Shown: positions 20,537-34,332 of the stretch, piece after piece
How positions within the stretch are numbered: position 1 is the first letter of the stretch
Layout of the letters: every line of letters starts with the position of its first letter
Assembly: GCA_028274465.1 (NCBI GenBank)
Contig: CM051457.1
Coordinates: forward strand, 53,728,425 to 53,792,424
Reading direction: 5' to 3'
DNA: 64,000 nt
DNA from: Plantago ovata
Lineage: Eukaryota; Streptophyta; Magnoliopsida; Lamiales; Plantaginaceae
Notes under the pieces: model-generated
Database searches by the model: none
Told to the model about the DNA's origin: nothing
The model's input: the letters and a program-made list of their open reading frames with translations, nothing else
Translations under genes and position numbers: made by a program

Positions 20537-22621
20537 TGATAGTGTATATGTCCTAGAGACAGTCCTTATTAAGGGCATGTAGCCCTTATAGAGGGCATAT
20601 ATGTACTATTACACAGGTCAACGTAATATAATATATGTTTGTTGTTTGACTATTGAGTATTGCTTTCATATTTATATTACACCAGGCATGCAGCATGTCA
20701 TATCTCTATTTCTGTCTGTATTGATATTAAACATGTCCCCTCGGATAGATGACCGATCAACACAGATAGTGGGAGCTATGTGAGTTATCATCTATCCCAA
20801 ACTCTCCCTAGTCGAGGTTCATCTCGGATGTAGGGGTCTGAATGAACCAGCTGAGACTAGTATGCGTGGAGGTTATACTTGTTGGAGCAAGTGTGAGCCG
20901 ATCCCACGGCCACGGAACGGATTGTTGGACAATCAAGAAACGTTCCCATAACTGTGCATAGTTGTTCGAAGGATGATTACCGAACAATGGAAGTACCCAC
21001 CGGACACTCCCATCGATGTATACTCTACACCGAAGTGTCTATGAGAACCGGTAAGTTGTCGAAGTGATGCCAGTCGTCCTTTGGACTTACATGACTTTAT
21101 CATCACATTTGTTGCCCCATATCCTTGGTGGACCCGTCGATGTCAGCTCTGAATAAGCACTTGACCTAAGACACGATCCAGGATTATGGCTACATACAAA
21201 TGGGGATGATAAGTGTTTCTGTGAAGGATTCATCTCTCATGTGTAGCACAGGAGAGTACTGCTCATAGTCGTCATAGTTGTGTTGGTAAAGTCACTGGCC
21301 TGTGCATCGATATATTATGATAGTCATAAGTATATCTTCGTAACCAAGGAACTCCCTGCGACACCCGTGGATGTATTATTGGGATAGACACATCATCGAT
21401 CCTAGATGCATTCGAGTCAGTCAGATGAAGGGACGTTACCATCGCCGCATTGAGCGCAACAGACTTCGCAACAAAAGGGTTTGCTTTGAGAAACCTCTCA
21501 AATGTCCTCATGTATTAATATTGCAAATGGAACCGTCAGAGAATTCCATTTTGCCTAGTCTAGGACTTGCTTAATACAATGAGGCCCTATGGGTCGCACT
21601 ATGTGGTGATTCAGCTTATCAGAATATCCTTGAAGATGGAATCGCAATTGATTTGGAATTAATTGTGATTAATGGATTATAATTGATTTAGAATTAATTA
21701 TAATATTTAGTGGCTCAATTAATGATTTGGAATTATTAATTGAATTGGCTAATTAATTGTATTTTATGTAAATACAATTAAGGATTATATTTTAGAAATA
21801 TAATAGAGGTTTGATTTGAAAGGATATGTTAATTTAGAATTAACATATGCACATGGGCAAAATCTACTTGGAGTTTGAATTGCCTTAGAACTATAAGTGG
21901 GTCCCAAAATCGGGACCCACCTATCTCACGTAGGAGACGCGCGCGCGCGAGCTGAATAGGGGAAGGAGTTCGACTCCTTCCTCTATTAGAAGTCCAAGGG
22001 ATAAGTTAGATTTTCCTACTTGAGTTTTAATTTAATTGGGAATGAATCTAGACTTGAAATTGGTTTCCTAGTGCGATAAGAATTAGATTCTTATTCTTTT
22101 ATGAAGTCTAATTGCTTATGCTTTAGGCTTCTATTGACTACTATATAAGTAAGTCATTAGAGAGCTTTTTCTAAATCAAATTCTTAGAGAATTATTCTAC
22201 GTTTCTTAGAGAAAATAAAAGCTCTCCCCCTCTCCTCTATAAGTCGGGCGCGCCACCCCTCTTGCCGGAGGAAAACCGCCGCCCCATCTTCTTGGTCACA
22301 CAAAAAGAATATCCTAGCATTCTTCTGATAGGCTGTTCATCCGTGAATACCAAGGTTGAGGTTTTAGGAGCTGGAAACTAACTCTTATTGTCTTGCAGAT
22401 AATCAGAGTATTGCAGATATCTTCGACTTCGACGAAGGAGAAGATACACCGGATTATTACGAAGACTTGGAAGCTGTGCTTGCTTTGGAAGTAAGGTTAG
22501 TCTTCTAATTGACGTGTTTAAATATATACGGCATATACATAATCAATTAACCTGTATGTTAAGAAGATTTTTGAAATTCCGCTGCGTACCCTAGGGGTAA
22601 CTCTGACCGTATTTTCTTACA
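20537..22621 (+). repeat. 5' LTR of Copia A
   Basis: 2085 bp, from TGATAGTGTATATGTCC to TATTTTCTTACA, followed directly by the primer-binding site. A short GC-alternating run (CGCGCGCGCG) lies near 21940. Confidence 0.9.
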
Positions 22622-22622
22622 G

Positions 22623-22638
22623 TGGTATCAGAGCCAGG
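22623..22638 (+). other. Primer-binding site of Copia A
   Basis: TGGTATCAGAGCCAGG, complementary to the 3' end of initiator methionine tRNA, standard for plant copia elements. Confidence 0.9.
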
Positions 22639-22770
22639 TTAATTGATTACGTATATACGTATATATGTTGTATGCTTTGTAGTTAATGTGGATGCGATTG
22701 ATTCTATGATTAATTCGATTTTCAAAAGTTTTGTTTTTTATATAAATTTAGAATTTATAATTTTAAAAAA

Positions 22771-23062
<292 letters not shown>

Positions 23063-23559
23063 GGGACAGTCCCGTCCCGTATTTTAATATACATATATTT
23101 TTTCGGGTTGGACCCAAAATCGAAATTTTGAAAATTTTGAGGATTGAATTTTATATTTGGAATATAAATATGATTTAATTGTAATTGTTTTTAACTAGAG
23201 GGGTTAAATTTAATTAGTATAAAGTTAAAGGGCTTATTTGTAGTTTATCAATTTATTATTTATTGCAAATTAGTCCTTCTACTTTTGAATTTTAGATTTA
23301 ACACCTCCAAGGTTTCAAAAAATTACAATTAAGTCCTTCGGGTTTTCGAAAATTGCTACTTGGTCAATAGAATTTTTGATTTCAATCTAGTCCAAATTTT
23401 CAATTATTTCATAGAGATTATAAGTATGGGATTATAATTTTCATAATGAAATTATGAAGTCATTTGGCATCCACATAGGCTACTACTTGTTTGTTTGCTC
23501 GATATGCTATTGTTTGACAATGCATGTTTAAATACCACGTATTTTACTTTCCATTCGAC

Positions 23560-23690
23560 CGCTATGCATGCGATGGTTGGCGGCGCCCTCTTATTTGTCG
23601 GACCGCGTTTAGAACTTGAATGGATAGGCGGCATCCATTACGTGTAGACCGCTCATGCATGATGGGTAGGCGGCGCCCTTATTTGTTTGT
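23560..23690. repeat. Minisatellite in the Copia A leader
   Basis: Three diverged units of roughly 50 bases around the core GGGTAGGCGGCGCCC, separated by ...ACCG(C)... stretches. Copia B carries four units at 50668-50832, so copy number varies between family members. Confidence 0.6.
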
Positions 23691-24241
23691 AGATGACTGA
23701 TAACAACCCTCAAGCTCCAAGCCCCAACCAATATAAGTCCAGAAATATATATATGTATGTATTTCTGAGATGCTTTCCATAGGGTGCTTTAATTCTGAAC
23801 TTTCATTGCGTTTTTCTGTATTGGCGACCTCGTCTTCTAGACTCGCAGTAATCGTCAGATTAGAGTAAGCCTATGGTTATAACTTACTGCATATTGTATC
23901 TAGCGACCTCGATAGGTACAATATGTAGAGCATCGGATTAAATTAGATTTAACACCCAAGAGTTGCGTGACGCAATTGGATAGTCCTACCGGTCATATTA
24001 TGATATGCGACCAGCACCCGTTGGAGTATAGCATAGTATGGATTTGGATCTTGGCCACTCCGGTAACTTGTTGGACACTACCCGTATGTTTATTTTGGGG
24101 GCAAGCATATGTGAAAATAGTGGGAGCTAAACAACTAAAGGACCTTGTTGTTTAGTTATGTTGACTGTGTATTTAGAAGTAATATTTCGATAGCTGATTT
24201 ATTATTTTCGTTCTATATTATTTCTCCTTAGGAAATTAGAA

Positions 24242-27200
24242 ATGGCGAGTATCTCACTCCGTGCTGTCTTAGAGAAGCAAATTTTGACCGGACCGAACTT
24301 CCTAGATTGGATCAGGAATATACTTTTGGTGCTGAGGTACGAAAAGATTGAGTACGTCTTGGACGAGGTCATTCCCGTGTGCCCCGAAAATCAGACTGCC
24401 GATCAGGTTGCTGCTTGGAATCAAGCCAACAAGGTAAAGTCAGATAAGCATCTTGAGGATGCTAGATCCGCGCAGTGTATTATGTTGGCGGCAATGAGCA
24501 ATGAGCTGCAGAGGCAACATGAAAGCATGTTGCCGTATGAGATGCTGAAGCATCTTGAGTCGCTCTTTAAGACGACAACTAGAAGTGTTGAATTTGATTT
24601 GATCAAAGAGATACACAGATGCAAGCTCAATGAAGGAGGGAACATGTCTGAACATGTTCTCAAAATGATTGTTCTCTTTGAAAAGCTTGCCGATGCCGGT
24701 GTTAAGCTAGAGAACAAGATCATGGTGATCTTTGTCCTTCAATCATTGTCGAGTTCGTATTCGCAGTTCATCATTAACTACACGATGAATGCGAAGGACG
24801 TAACACTGCCCGAGCTCCATAATCTGTTGAAGACATATGATCAAACTCTTCCTAAGAAGGAAAAGTCGATCATGTTTGTTGGGCAACCGTCTAACCCAAA
24901 CCCGAGAAACAAAGGTGCTAAGGGTAAGGGAAAGTCGGGAGCCAAGGCTAACACTTCGAGTGATAAGTCTAAGCGTCTGAAACAGAAAAGGAAGTTCAAG
25001 AGAAGCGGAACGGTACGCACAGATGAATGTCTTTTTTGTAAGCAGAAAGGACATTGGAAGAAAGATTGCCCTAAGCTAAGGGAAGATCAAGCTAAGAAGC
25101 CACCGGCTTCTAGCTCAGGTATGTTTGTTATTGAAATGAACATGACTACTTTTGACTCTAATGGTTGGGTATTAGGTACAGCCTGTGGCTCACACATTTG
25201 TAATAATGTGCAGGGGCTAATTGATCACAGACTAGTCAAGCAAGGTGAAATCGACTTGCATGTTGGGAACGGCAATCCAGTTGAAGCCAAACGCGTTGGA
25301 CGCTGCAAGATAGATTTACCTTCAGGACAATGTTTAGAACTTGATAACGTTTATTTTGTTCCATCCATTGTCAGAAATATTATTTCCATTCCATTGTTAG
25401 ACAATATGGGTTTTTCCTTTCGATTTGCGAATAATACTTGTTATTTTTCATTGAATGACCAGTATTATGGAAAAGCTCGCTTAGTGAATGGTTTATATAT
25501 TTTGCAAAGTAGTCTACCTTTATTTCAAATACATAACAAACAACCGTCTTCAAGTAGGAAGAATAATCCATCTTATCTATGGCATTGTCGGCTAGGCCAT
25601 ATCAATGAAACACGGATTCAAAGACTAAGGAAGTTGGACTACTTATAACCATTTGATTTTGAATCATATGGTACATGCGAATCATGTGTTAAGGGTAAGA
25701 TGACGAACAAACCTTTTGTTGGACAAGGTATTCGTGCCACTCGCTGCTTAGAACTCATACGTACCGATGTATGTGGACCTCTTAAAGTCCATGCGCGTGG
25801 GGGTTATCCTTACTTCGTTACCTTTACTGAGGATTTCTCAAGGTATGGATATATTTATCTTATGAAGAATAAATCCGAGACCTTTGGGAAATTCAAGGAG
25901 TTTAGGAATGAGGTCGAGAATGAATTGAACCTAAGGATAGTCACTCTTCGATCAGATCGAGGAGGTGAATACCTTAGTGAAGAATTTATCGACTACTTGA
26001 AGGAAAATGGAATTCAATCGCAATGGACTCCTCCTGGAACACCACAGTTAAATGGTGTGTCTGAAGGAAGGAATCGAACCCTGTTGGACATGGTTAGATC
26101 AATGATTGGATTCTCGACTCTTCCAAAATATCTGTGGGGATATGCACTACAAACTGCAATCTACATTTTGAACCGTGTACCATCTAAATCAGTGGAGAAA
26201 ACTCCTTATGAGTTATGGAAAGGAAAGAAGCCCTCACTGGGCTATCTTAGACCTTGGGGCTGTCATGCGATAGTCAAACTGATGCTCACTGATAAGTTAG
26301 ATGCCAAGGGTGTCAAAGTATATTTCATAGGCTATCCTCGTCAGACGAGAGGCTATGAATTCTATCATGCTGATGGTCACAAGGTGATAGTATCTAGAAA
26401 CGTTAAGTTTTTAGAAGTAGAATACCTCGAAGAAGAGAGGTTAGATGACATGATAGAACTTGAAGAAATTCAAGACTTTGACACGCACGAACATGAGTTC
26501 TCTAAATCTTCTGATTTGGACTCAAGTTCAGTGGGAGCTTTCGAAGAAGACAAGGGTAATGATATGACACTTGCTAGGCATGTCATAGTCAGTGGAAGTC
26601 CTGTGGTTAGATCAACAGTTGAAACCACAGCAATAGAACCCGTTGTCAATCAAACTGTGCAACAAGTTGGACAAGAGCAGCCTCCCGCTAGGGAACAGGG
26701 TCGCGGGGCGCGACCAGCTGCATCATTGCCCACTGATAATGTTCGTGTTACACGAAGCCAGAAAAGAAAAGCACCAGAACCAGTCGAGCTCCGTAGGTCG
26801 AAGAGGATCCTAAAAGGACCTCAGAAGCAAAGCCTTATGAAAGAAGACATCAGTGAACTTGATGTCGGCTTATCAGATCGGGAAGATCCCGAGACCTACA
26901 AAGAGGCAATAATTGATATTGACTCAGAAAAACGGCAAGAGGCCATGAAATTGGAAATGGACTCCATGTACCTGAACCAAGTTTGGAACTTGGTAGAATT
27001 ACCCCAAGGGGTTACACCTATTGGGTGCAAATGGGTCTTTAAACGAAATACAGATGCCGATGGCAAGGTACAAACGCACAAGGCTAGACTTGTGGCAAAA
27101 GGCTACACGCAAAGGTATGGCATCGACTACGATGAAACCTTTTCACCGGTAGCAAAATTGAAGTCCATTCGAATTCTACTTGCGATAGCTGCCTACTATG

Positions 27201-28627
27201 ATTATGAGATCTGGCAGATGGATGTAAAGACTGCCTTCCTCAATGGCAACCTTGAGGAAGAGGTCTATATGGTACAGCCGGAAGGTTTTATTAGTAAAAT
27301 CAGGCCAACTAGAGGTCTATATGGTACAGCCGGAAGGTTTTATTAGTAAAATCAGGCCAACTGCTGTATACAAATTACAAAGATCCATCTATGGGCTAAA
27401 GCAAGCGTCTAGGAGCTGGAATATCCGCTTTGATGAAGCTGTCAAATCGTTTGACTTCATCAGAAGCAAGGAAGATCCCTGTGTCCACACTAGGCACAGC
27501 GACAAGGGAGTCGTTTTCATGATCATCTATGTTGATGACATTTTGATCATGTGAAAGAATGTCTCTATGCTAGAAGAGATTAAAGTTTGGTTATCAAGTA
27601 CATTCTCAATGAAGGACTTGGGTGAAGCGAACTACATCCTAGGGATCAAGATCTATAGAGATAGATCCAAGAGGATGCTAGGATTGACACAGTCCACCTA
27701 CATCGACAAAATACTGAAGCGTTATAAGATGGACGACTCAAAGAGAGGCTTTCTCCCAGCTAGGCATGGGATTGTCTTATCAGTTAAGGATGGTCCTAAA
27801 ACTGATGAAGAAAGAAATGCAATGAGTCGTGTGCCCTATGCTTCGGCAGTAGGGTCTATAATGTATGCAATGAATTGCACAAGGCCTGATGTGGCATATG
27901 CGCTTAGTGTCACTTGTCGACACCAACAGAATCCAGGAGTACCTCAGTGCCGGAAAATAAGGCTTCCTCTATTCGAGACCCAAGACAGAGGACTCGATCT
28001 ATCTCAATGGGTCGCCAGACCAGATAATAGAAGGAAGCATATGAGCAACGGGTGCCAAAAATCTGGACTGCTGTAAAGAACATTCTTAAGTACCTTCGAC
28101 GGACGAAAGAGATGTTCTTGGTGTTTGGTGGAGAACCAGAATTAAAGATGTCTGCGTATGTCGACGCTGGATTTGAATCAGATCCTAATGACTTTATGTC
28201 ACAGATAGGATACGTATTCAAATTGAACGGAGGAGCTATCTGTTGGAAGAGTTCTAAGCAAGCCACGGTTGCTGACTCATCCACAGAGGCCGAGTACATT
28301 GCTGCATCAGAAGCATCGAAAGAAGCTGTCTGGATTTCAGAGTTCTTGAAGGAATTGAGGGTTGTTCCTGCTCCTAGTCCAACGATTTATTGTGACATTA
28401 CGGGCGCCGTCGCTCAAGCTAGGGAGCCTAGATCTACAAACAAGAACAAACATGTACTTAGAAAATATCACGTTATACGTGAGATTATTGATAGAGGAGA
28501 AGTTAGTATAGAACGTGTCTCTACCACGGAGAACGTGGCAGATCCTTTCACCAAGGTCTTATCAGTGGAAGTCCACTTAAGACATTATGCTAATCTGGTT
28601 ATTAAGCATAAAGATGACTGGCTCTAG
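24242..28627 (+). pseudogene. Copia A gag-pol polyprotein region (fossil, broken)
   Basis: Domain order is the copia one. Gag (about 24242-25050) begins MASISLRAVLEKQILTG and has the zinc knuckle CLFCKQKGHWKKDC. A protease region follows, then the GAG-pre-integrase motif (YLWHCRLGHINE), an integrase core (about 25740-26150, with [13 protein letters not shown]), reverse transcriptase (about 26990-27560, [12 protein letters not shown] and YVDDILIM) and RNase H (about 28140-28540, SSTEAEYIAASEA). The end is LVIKHKDDWL. The region holds about five breaks, so no full polyprotein is made. Clade not assigned; Tork-like is a possibility. Confidence 0.85.
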
Positions 28628-28641
28628 GCCAAGTGGGAGAT

Positions 28642-31600
28642 TGATAGTGTATATGTCCTAGAGACAGTCCTTATTAAGGGCATGCAACCCTTATAGAGGG
28701 CATATATGTACTATTACACATGTCAACGTAATATAATATATGTTTGTTGTTTGACTATTGAGTATCGCTTTCATATTTATATTACACCAGGCATGCAGCA
28801 TGTCATATCTCTATTTCTGTCTGTATTGATATTAAACATGTCCCCTCGGATAGATGACCGATCACACAGATAGTGGGAGCTATGTGAGTTATCATCTATC
28901 CCAAACTCTCCCTAGTCGAGGTTCATCTCGGATGTAGGGGTCTGAATGAACCAGCTGAGACTAGTATGCGTGGAGGTTATACTTGTTGGAGCAAGTGTGA
29001 GCCGATCCCACGACCACGGAACGGATTGTTGGACAATCAAGAAACGTTCCCATAACTGCGCATAGTTGTTCGAAGGATGATTACCGAACAATGGAAGTAC
29101 CCACCGGACACTCCCATCGATGTATACTCTACACCGAAGTGTCTATGGGAACCGGTAAGTTGTCGAAGTGATGCCAGTCATCCTTTGGACTTACAGGACT
29201 TTATCATCACATTTGTTGCCCCATATCCTTGGTGGACCCGTCGATGTCAGTTCTGAATAAGCAGTTGACCTAAGACACGATCCAGGATTATGGCTACATA
29301 CAAATGGGGATGATAAGTGTTTCTGTGAAGGATTCATCTCTCATGTGTAGCACAGGAGAGTACTTCTCATAGTCGTCATAGTTGTGTTGGTAAAGTCACT
29401 GGCCAGTGCATCGATATATTATGATAGTCATAAGTATATCTTCGTAACCAAGCAACTCCCTGCGACACCCGTGGATGTATTATTGGGATAGACACATCAT
29501 CGATCCTAGATGCATTCGAGTCAGTAAGATGAAGGGACGTTACCATCGCCGCGTTGAGCGCAACAGAATTCGCAACGAAAGGGTTTGCTTTGAGAAACTT
29601 CTCAAACGTCCTCATGTATTAATATTGCAAATGGAACCGTCTAGGAATTCCATTTTGCCTAGTCTAGGACTTGCTTAATACAATGAGGCCCTATGGGTCA
29701 CACTATGTGGTGATTCAGCTTATCAGAATATCCTTGACGATGGAATCGCAATTGATTTGGAATTAATTGTGATTAATGGATTATAATTGATTTGGAATTA
29801 ATTATAATATTTAGTGGCTCAATTAATGATTTGGAATTATTAATTGAATTGGCTAATTAATTGTATTTTATGTAAATACAATTAAGGATTATATTTTAGA
29901 AATATAATAGAGGTTTGATTTGAAAGGATATGTTAATTTAGAATTAACATATGCACATGGGCAAAATCTACTTGGAGTTTGAATTGCCTTAGAACTATAA
30001 GTGGGTCCCAAAATCAGGACCCACCTATCTCCCGTAGGACATGCGCGCGCGCGAGCTGAGTAGGGGAAGGAGTTCGACTCCTTCCTCTATTAGAAGTCCA
30101 AGAGATAAGTTAGATTTTCCTGATTGAGTTTTAATTTAATGGGGAATGAATCTAGACTTGAAATTGGTTTCCTAGTGCGATAAGAATTAGATTCTTATTC
30201 CTTTATGAAGCCTAATTGCTTATGCTTTAGGCTTCTATTGACTACTATATAAGTAAGTCATTAGAGAGCTTTTTCTGTATCAAATTCTTAGAGAATTATT
30301 CTACCTTGGGCAATTCGCATCTACCCCCCTTGTTAGTTTGGTTAATAACAGATCTTGCCCTCTTAGTTGAACAATTACATGTAGCCCAATGTTAGACAAA
30401 AACAATTACAGATAGACCCACGAACTTGACTTTTTTCGAATTAAGAGCTGGAAGTTACAAATTTAACCCTGCCGAAATTTCAGATTTTGACCTGAGACAA
30501 ACACCTTAAATTTTCATTATTTACACATTTACCTCTAAACTATTTTATTTTACAAAATTAACTTAAATTTATTTCAAATTAACCATAAAGATTATATAAA
30601 CTTTAAAATGAACAAATAATAATTATAAAATAACCCCAGATTAAGGTTTTCTTTCAAAACAACCCCAAAACGTATTTAAAAAAAAAAAAAAACATAAAAA
30701 AAAGCTCTCATCAGAGCTTTTACAGCTACGATCGGAGCTGTATCCAGCTCCCGCCGGAGCTGTTAAAAAGCTCCGATCGGAGCCGGTTTTACAGCTCCTA
30801 TCGGAGCTGTAACAGCTCCGGACAGGACCTGTTTTGTAGCTCCCGTCGGAGCTGGATCCATCTGCCGCCGGAGCTGTTAAAAAGCTCCGATCGGAGCTGT
30901 AATATCTCCGGACTGGAGCTGTTTTGCAGCTCCCGTCGGAGCTGTTTAAACAGCTCCGATCGGAGCTGTAACAGCTCCGGACTGGAGCTGTTTTGCAGCT
31001 CCTGTCGGAGACGTTAAAAAGCTCCAGTCCGGTGTATCCAGCTCCGATAGGTATCGGCCGGAAAAGAAAAGGGTCAGTCCGGTGTATCCAGCTCCGAAGA
31101 AGAAGATGGTGGAATAAAAAGAAAAGATAAAAAAATAAGAAAAGAGAAAACATTTAAAAAAGAAGAGAAGGAAAAATAAATTTTAAATACCTAAGGCCTT
31201 GTTTGGCCGGAGAAAACCTAAAAGTGAATAATGGCGAAGTCAACTTTTTTCCGGTCTCTGGGGCTACATGTAATTGTTAAACTAGAGAGGGAGGATCCGT
31301 AATTAGGGTCTCCAACAAGGGGGGTTGATGTAATTTACCCTTCTACCTTTCTTAGAGAAAATAAAAGCTTTCCCCCTCTCCTCTATAAGCCGCGTGCGCC
31401 ACCCCTCTTGCCGGAGGAAAACCGCCGCCCCATCTTCTTGGTCACACAAAAAGAATATCCTAGCATTCTTCCGATAGGCTGTTCATCCGTGGATACCAAG
31501 GTTGAGGTTCTAGGAGCTGGAAACTAACTCTTATTGTCTTGCAGATAATCAGAGTATTGCAGATATCTTCGACTTCGACGAAGGAGAAGATACACCGGAT

Positions 31601-31766
31601 TATTACGAAGACTTGGAAGCTGTGCTTGCTTTGGAAATAAGGTTAGTCTTCTAATTGACGTGTTTAAATATATACGGCATATACATAATCAATTAACCTG
31701 TATGTTAAGAAATTTTTTGAAATTCCGCTGCGTACCCTAGGGTAACTCTGACCGTATTTTCTTACA
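28642..31766 (+). repeat. 3' LTR of Copia A, enlarged by a MITE
   Basis: Begins TGATAGTG after the purine tract AAGTGGGAGA and ends CTTACA. Collinear with the 5' LTR except for the Mutator-type MITE at 30308-31340. Confidence 0.9.
30308..31340. mobile_element. Mutator-type MITE 2 inside the Copia A 3' LTR
   Basis: Perfect 9-bp duplication TTCTACCTT at 30299-30307 and 31341-31349. The Copia A 5' LTR shows the empty site (near 22196-22206). Terminal inverted repeats GGGCAATTCGCATCTACCCC and GGGTAAATTACATCAACCCC. The element is related to 13050-13963 but in the opposite orientation. The core (about 30705-31100) is an array of AGCTCCGATCGGAGCT-type palindromes, including the perfect 20-mer ACAGCTCCGATCGGAGCTGT at 30950-30969. 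No transposase ORF; a 170-codon open frame across the array is a by-product of the repeat. Confidence 0.9.
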
Positions 31767-32210
31767 CTTCGAACCATCCCCAGACCGTCGAAAAGAGAAA
31801 TCCCCAAGGAGAGGACCAGTCGAACCAATCTCCGATCAAGGGAGAGAGCGCCCAAACTTCGATAGGCGTCTCCCACGAAGGAACCCAAGATCAATTCGCT
31901 ACCCCCAACGGAAAGTTTTCTCGCTAATCGAAAAGCAACCTTTCATCAGATGGCCTCGAAAACACAAGGAGACGAACACCACGAACAACTCCGAAGAGTA
32001 TTGCAAATTCCATAAGGAACAAGGCCATGACACAAAAAGGTGTATCGAACTGACTGTCGAACTGGAACGCCTAGTGGAGGAAGGGTACGCACAAGAATAC
32101 AAAGACTCATACGGGGATTTGATGATCCGATTGGTGAAAAAATGCAAATCTGAAGTCGTTCGACCCACCTATTCGAAACCTCTACCCATGCAATCCACTG
32201 TGTTTTGAGA
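31767..32210 (+). pseudogene. Tat-like gag, C-terminal part with zinc knuckle (fossil)
   Basis: Continues the gag interrupted at 20536. It includes the zinc-binding pattern YCKFHKEQGHDTKRCIEL followed by a helical segment. Broken. Confidence 0.65.
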
Positions 32211-32280
32211 ATCCAAGGAATTCAGGACAAGGGAAGACAATTCGGACAACGAACCCATCTTCGGAGAAGTCAAGTATATT

Positions 32281-32951
32281 GTGGGAGGCCCCACAAGAGG
32301 TGATTTGAGAAAAGAAAGAGATCGAACAGGGCGAAAAATGCGTAATGCCTACGCCACAGACACGCGGACCTTCAATATCGGAAGCCTCGAAGAACAAAGT
32401 GTAGCCATCACCTTCGATCACACCGATATCCCCTCCCCGGATACCACTCGAAACCAAGACCCCAACTTCCCTTTGGTGGTCTCGATGGTTATATCAGGCT
32501 TCAATGTCAGCAAGATTTTGGTCGACACCGGTAGTTCTGTAAACGTGATCACCACGGCCACCCTAAAAAAATGAAGATCGAAGGGACCGGCTTCCTAGAT
32601 GTTTCGACCAACCTGTCGGGCTTCGGAGGTGTCGTAGTAAAGCCATTGGGGACCCTTTGGCTACTAACGTCCATGGGGACCAACCCCTCGAAAGTAACCC
32701 ACCATTGCCAATATGTGGTAGTCAGCGCTCCCTTAGGCTACAACGTCTTGTTTGGACGACCCGGGCTCAACCAATTTCAAGCCGTAGCCTCTACTTACCA
32801 CATGGAGATGAAATTTCCCACGGAAGCGGGTGTCGGAGAAGTTAGGGGGGACCCTAAGGAAGCATGGGAATGTTATTGTACGACCGCACAGTCCAAGCTC
32901 CCTCCTTTTGAACTCGTCGAAAGGAAGCCCGAAACCACCTTCACTTCATAA
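32281..32951 (+). pseudogene. Tat-like aspartic protease region (fossil)
   Basis: Has the active-site pattern ILVDTGSSVNVI at about 32514-32549, and downstream YNVLFGRPGLNQF, the typical second half of gypsy proteases. Broken. Confidence 0.75.
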
Positions 32952-32960
32952 AGGCAATGC

Positions 32961-33970
32961 ATGGTGATCAAAGATGGGAACTACGAACTCAATTTTCCCC
33001 CCAATGCTCTCGAAGGGAAGGAGCGTATCGAACCTTCTTCTGAAGTAAAGGACCTCAACCTTTCTGACGATTTCCCCAGTCGAACCACCAAGATAGCGGC
33101 CGATTTACCAGAAGCACTCGAACTATCCTTGTCACTATTCTTACGAGAAAATTCAGACGTTTTTGCATGGAGCACCTTGGACCTCAAAGGGATCTCCCCC
33201 CAAGTCATTGTTCACCGACTCAATGTCAACCCGAAGGCTAAACCCGTTAGCCAAAAGCAGCGGAACTTTAGTAGGGAAAAGAACTTGATAATCGACGAAG
33301 AGGTGTCAAAACTCCTAAAAGCCGAACACATCCGACCCACTCACTTTTCAAATTGGTTATGCAACGATGTCTTAGTAAGCAAGGGCAAGGGAAAGTGGAG
33401 AATGTGCAATGATTTCACGGACCTCAACAAACACTGTCCAAGGGACCCCTATCCCCTACCTCGAATCGATCAACTAGTAGATTCGACGGCTGGGGCCGAA
33501 CGACTTAGGTTCATGAATGCATCCCAAGGGTATTACCAAGTCCCCATGGCTCGAGAAGACATAGACAAAACCGCTTTCGTAACCCATTCGGGGGTATACT
33601 CTTTTAGAGTCATGCCTTTCGGTTTGCGAAATGCAGGAGCCACTTATCAACGACTGGTCAATATGATGTTCGAACAAGAAATCGGATCCAGCATGGAAGT
33701 CTACGTAGATGATATGCTTGTCAAGAGCCTTGAAGAAAAATACCATGTGAAGAATTTAGGAAGATGCTTTGCCATCCTTCGAAAATTTGGGATGAAACTA
33801 AACCCCTCAAAGTGTACCTTCGGTGTGAGGGGAGGAAAATTCCTTGGTTACATGGTTACCCAAAGGAGGATCGAAGCCAACCCCGACAAGATCAAAGCCA
33901 CCCTCAAATTCCCTAGCCAATATCAACGAAGTCCAAAAACTCGTGGGAAGGGTCATGCATTGCCTTGAGC
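32961..33970 (+). pseudogene. Tat-like reverse transcriptase (fossil)
   Basis: Shows the gypsy RT blocks: KWRMCNDFTDLNKHCPRDPY, the substrate-channel motif FRVMPFGLRNAGATYQRLVN and the catalytic YVDDMLVK at about 33702-33725. The fingers and palm region is largely readable. Broken overall. Confidence 0.85.
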
Positions 33971-34332
33971 CGCTTCATTTCAAGATCCGCAGAGAAAAGC
34001 CTCCCCTTTTTCAAAGTCTTGCGGAATAGTAAAAATTTCGATTGGACCGAAGAAAGTGAGAAAGCTCTAACAGAACATAAGAACCACTTATCGAAGCCCC
34101 CTCTCCTTTCGAAACCGAAGCAAGGATGTGTTGTACCTACACGTCGCCATCTCTACCGAAGTTGTCAGCTCTGTTTTGGTTCGAATCGAAGGAGATCAAC
34201 ACCACCCCATTTACTACTTGAATAAAGTCCTCACCAAAGCCGAAGTAAATTACTTGGATATCGAAAAACTTGCTTATTGCGTAGGTCCTAGCGTTAAGGC
34301 GCCTTCGACCTTATTTCCAAGCTCATGAAGTA

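Noticed and set aside
20601-20783. Short ORFs inside Copia LTRs on the plus strand
   Set aside because: Short, not preserved among the four LTRs, no domain.
21272-21511. Recurrent 77-82 codon ORF (MRTFE(R/K)FLKANPFVA...) at 21272, 29376, 44898 and 61266
   Set aside because: It lies in all four LTRs of the two Copia elements, antisense to the element. Its recurrence is explained by the LTR repeat, and it has no recognisable domain.
30641-31153. 170-codon Ser/Arg/Tyr-repeat ORF
   Set aside because: Follows the palindrome array of the MITE; the open frame is due to the repeated unit lacking stops, and the other copy does not preserve it.
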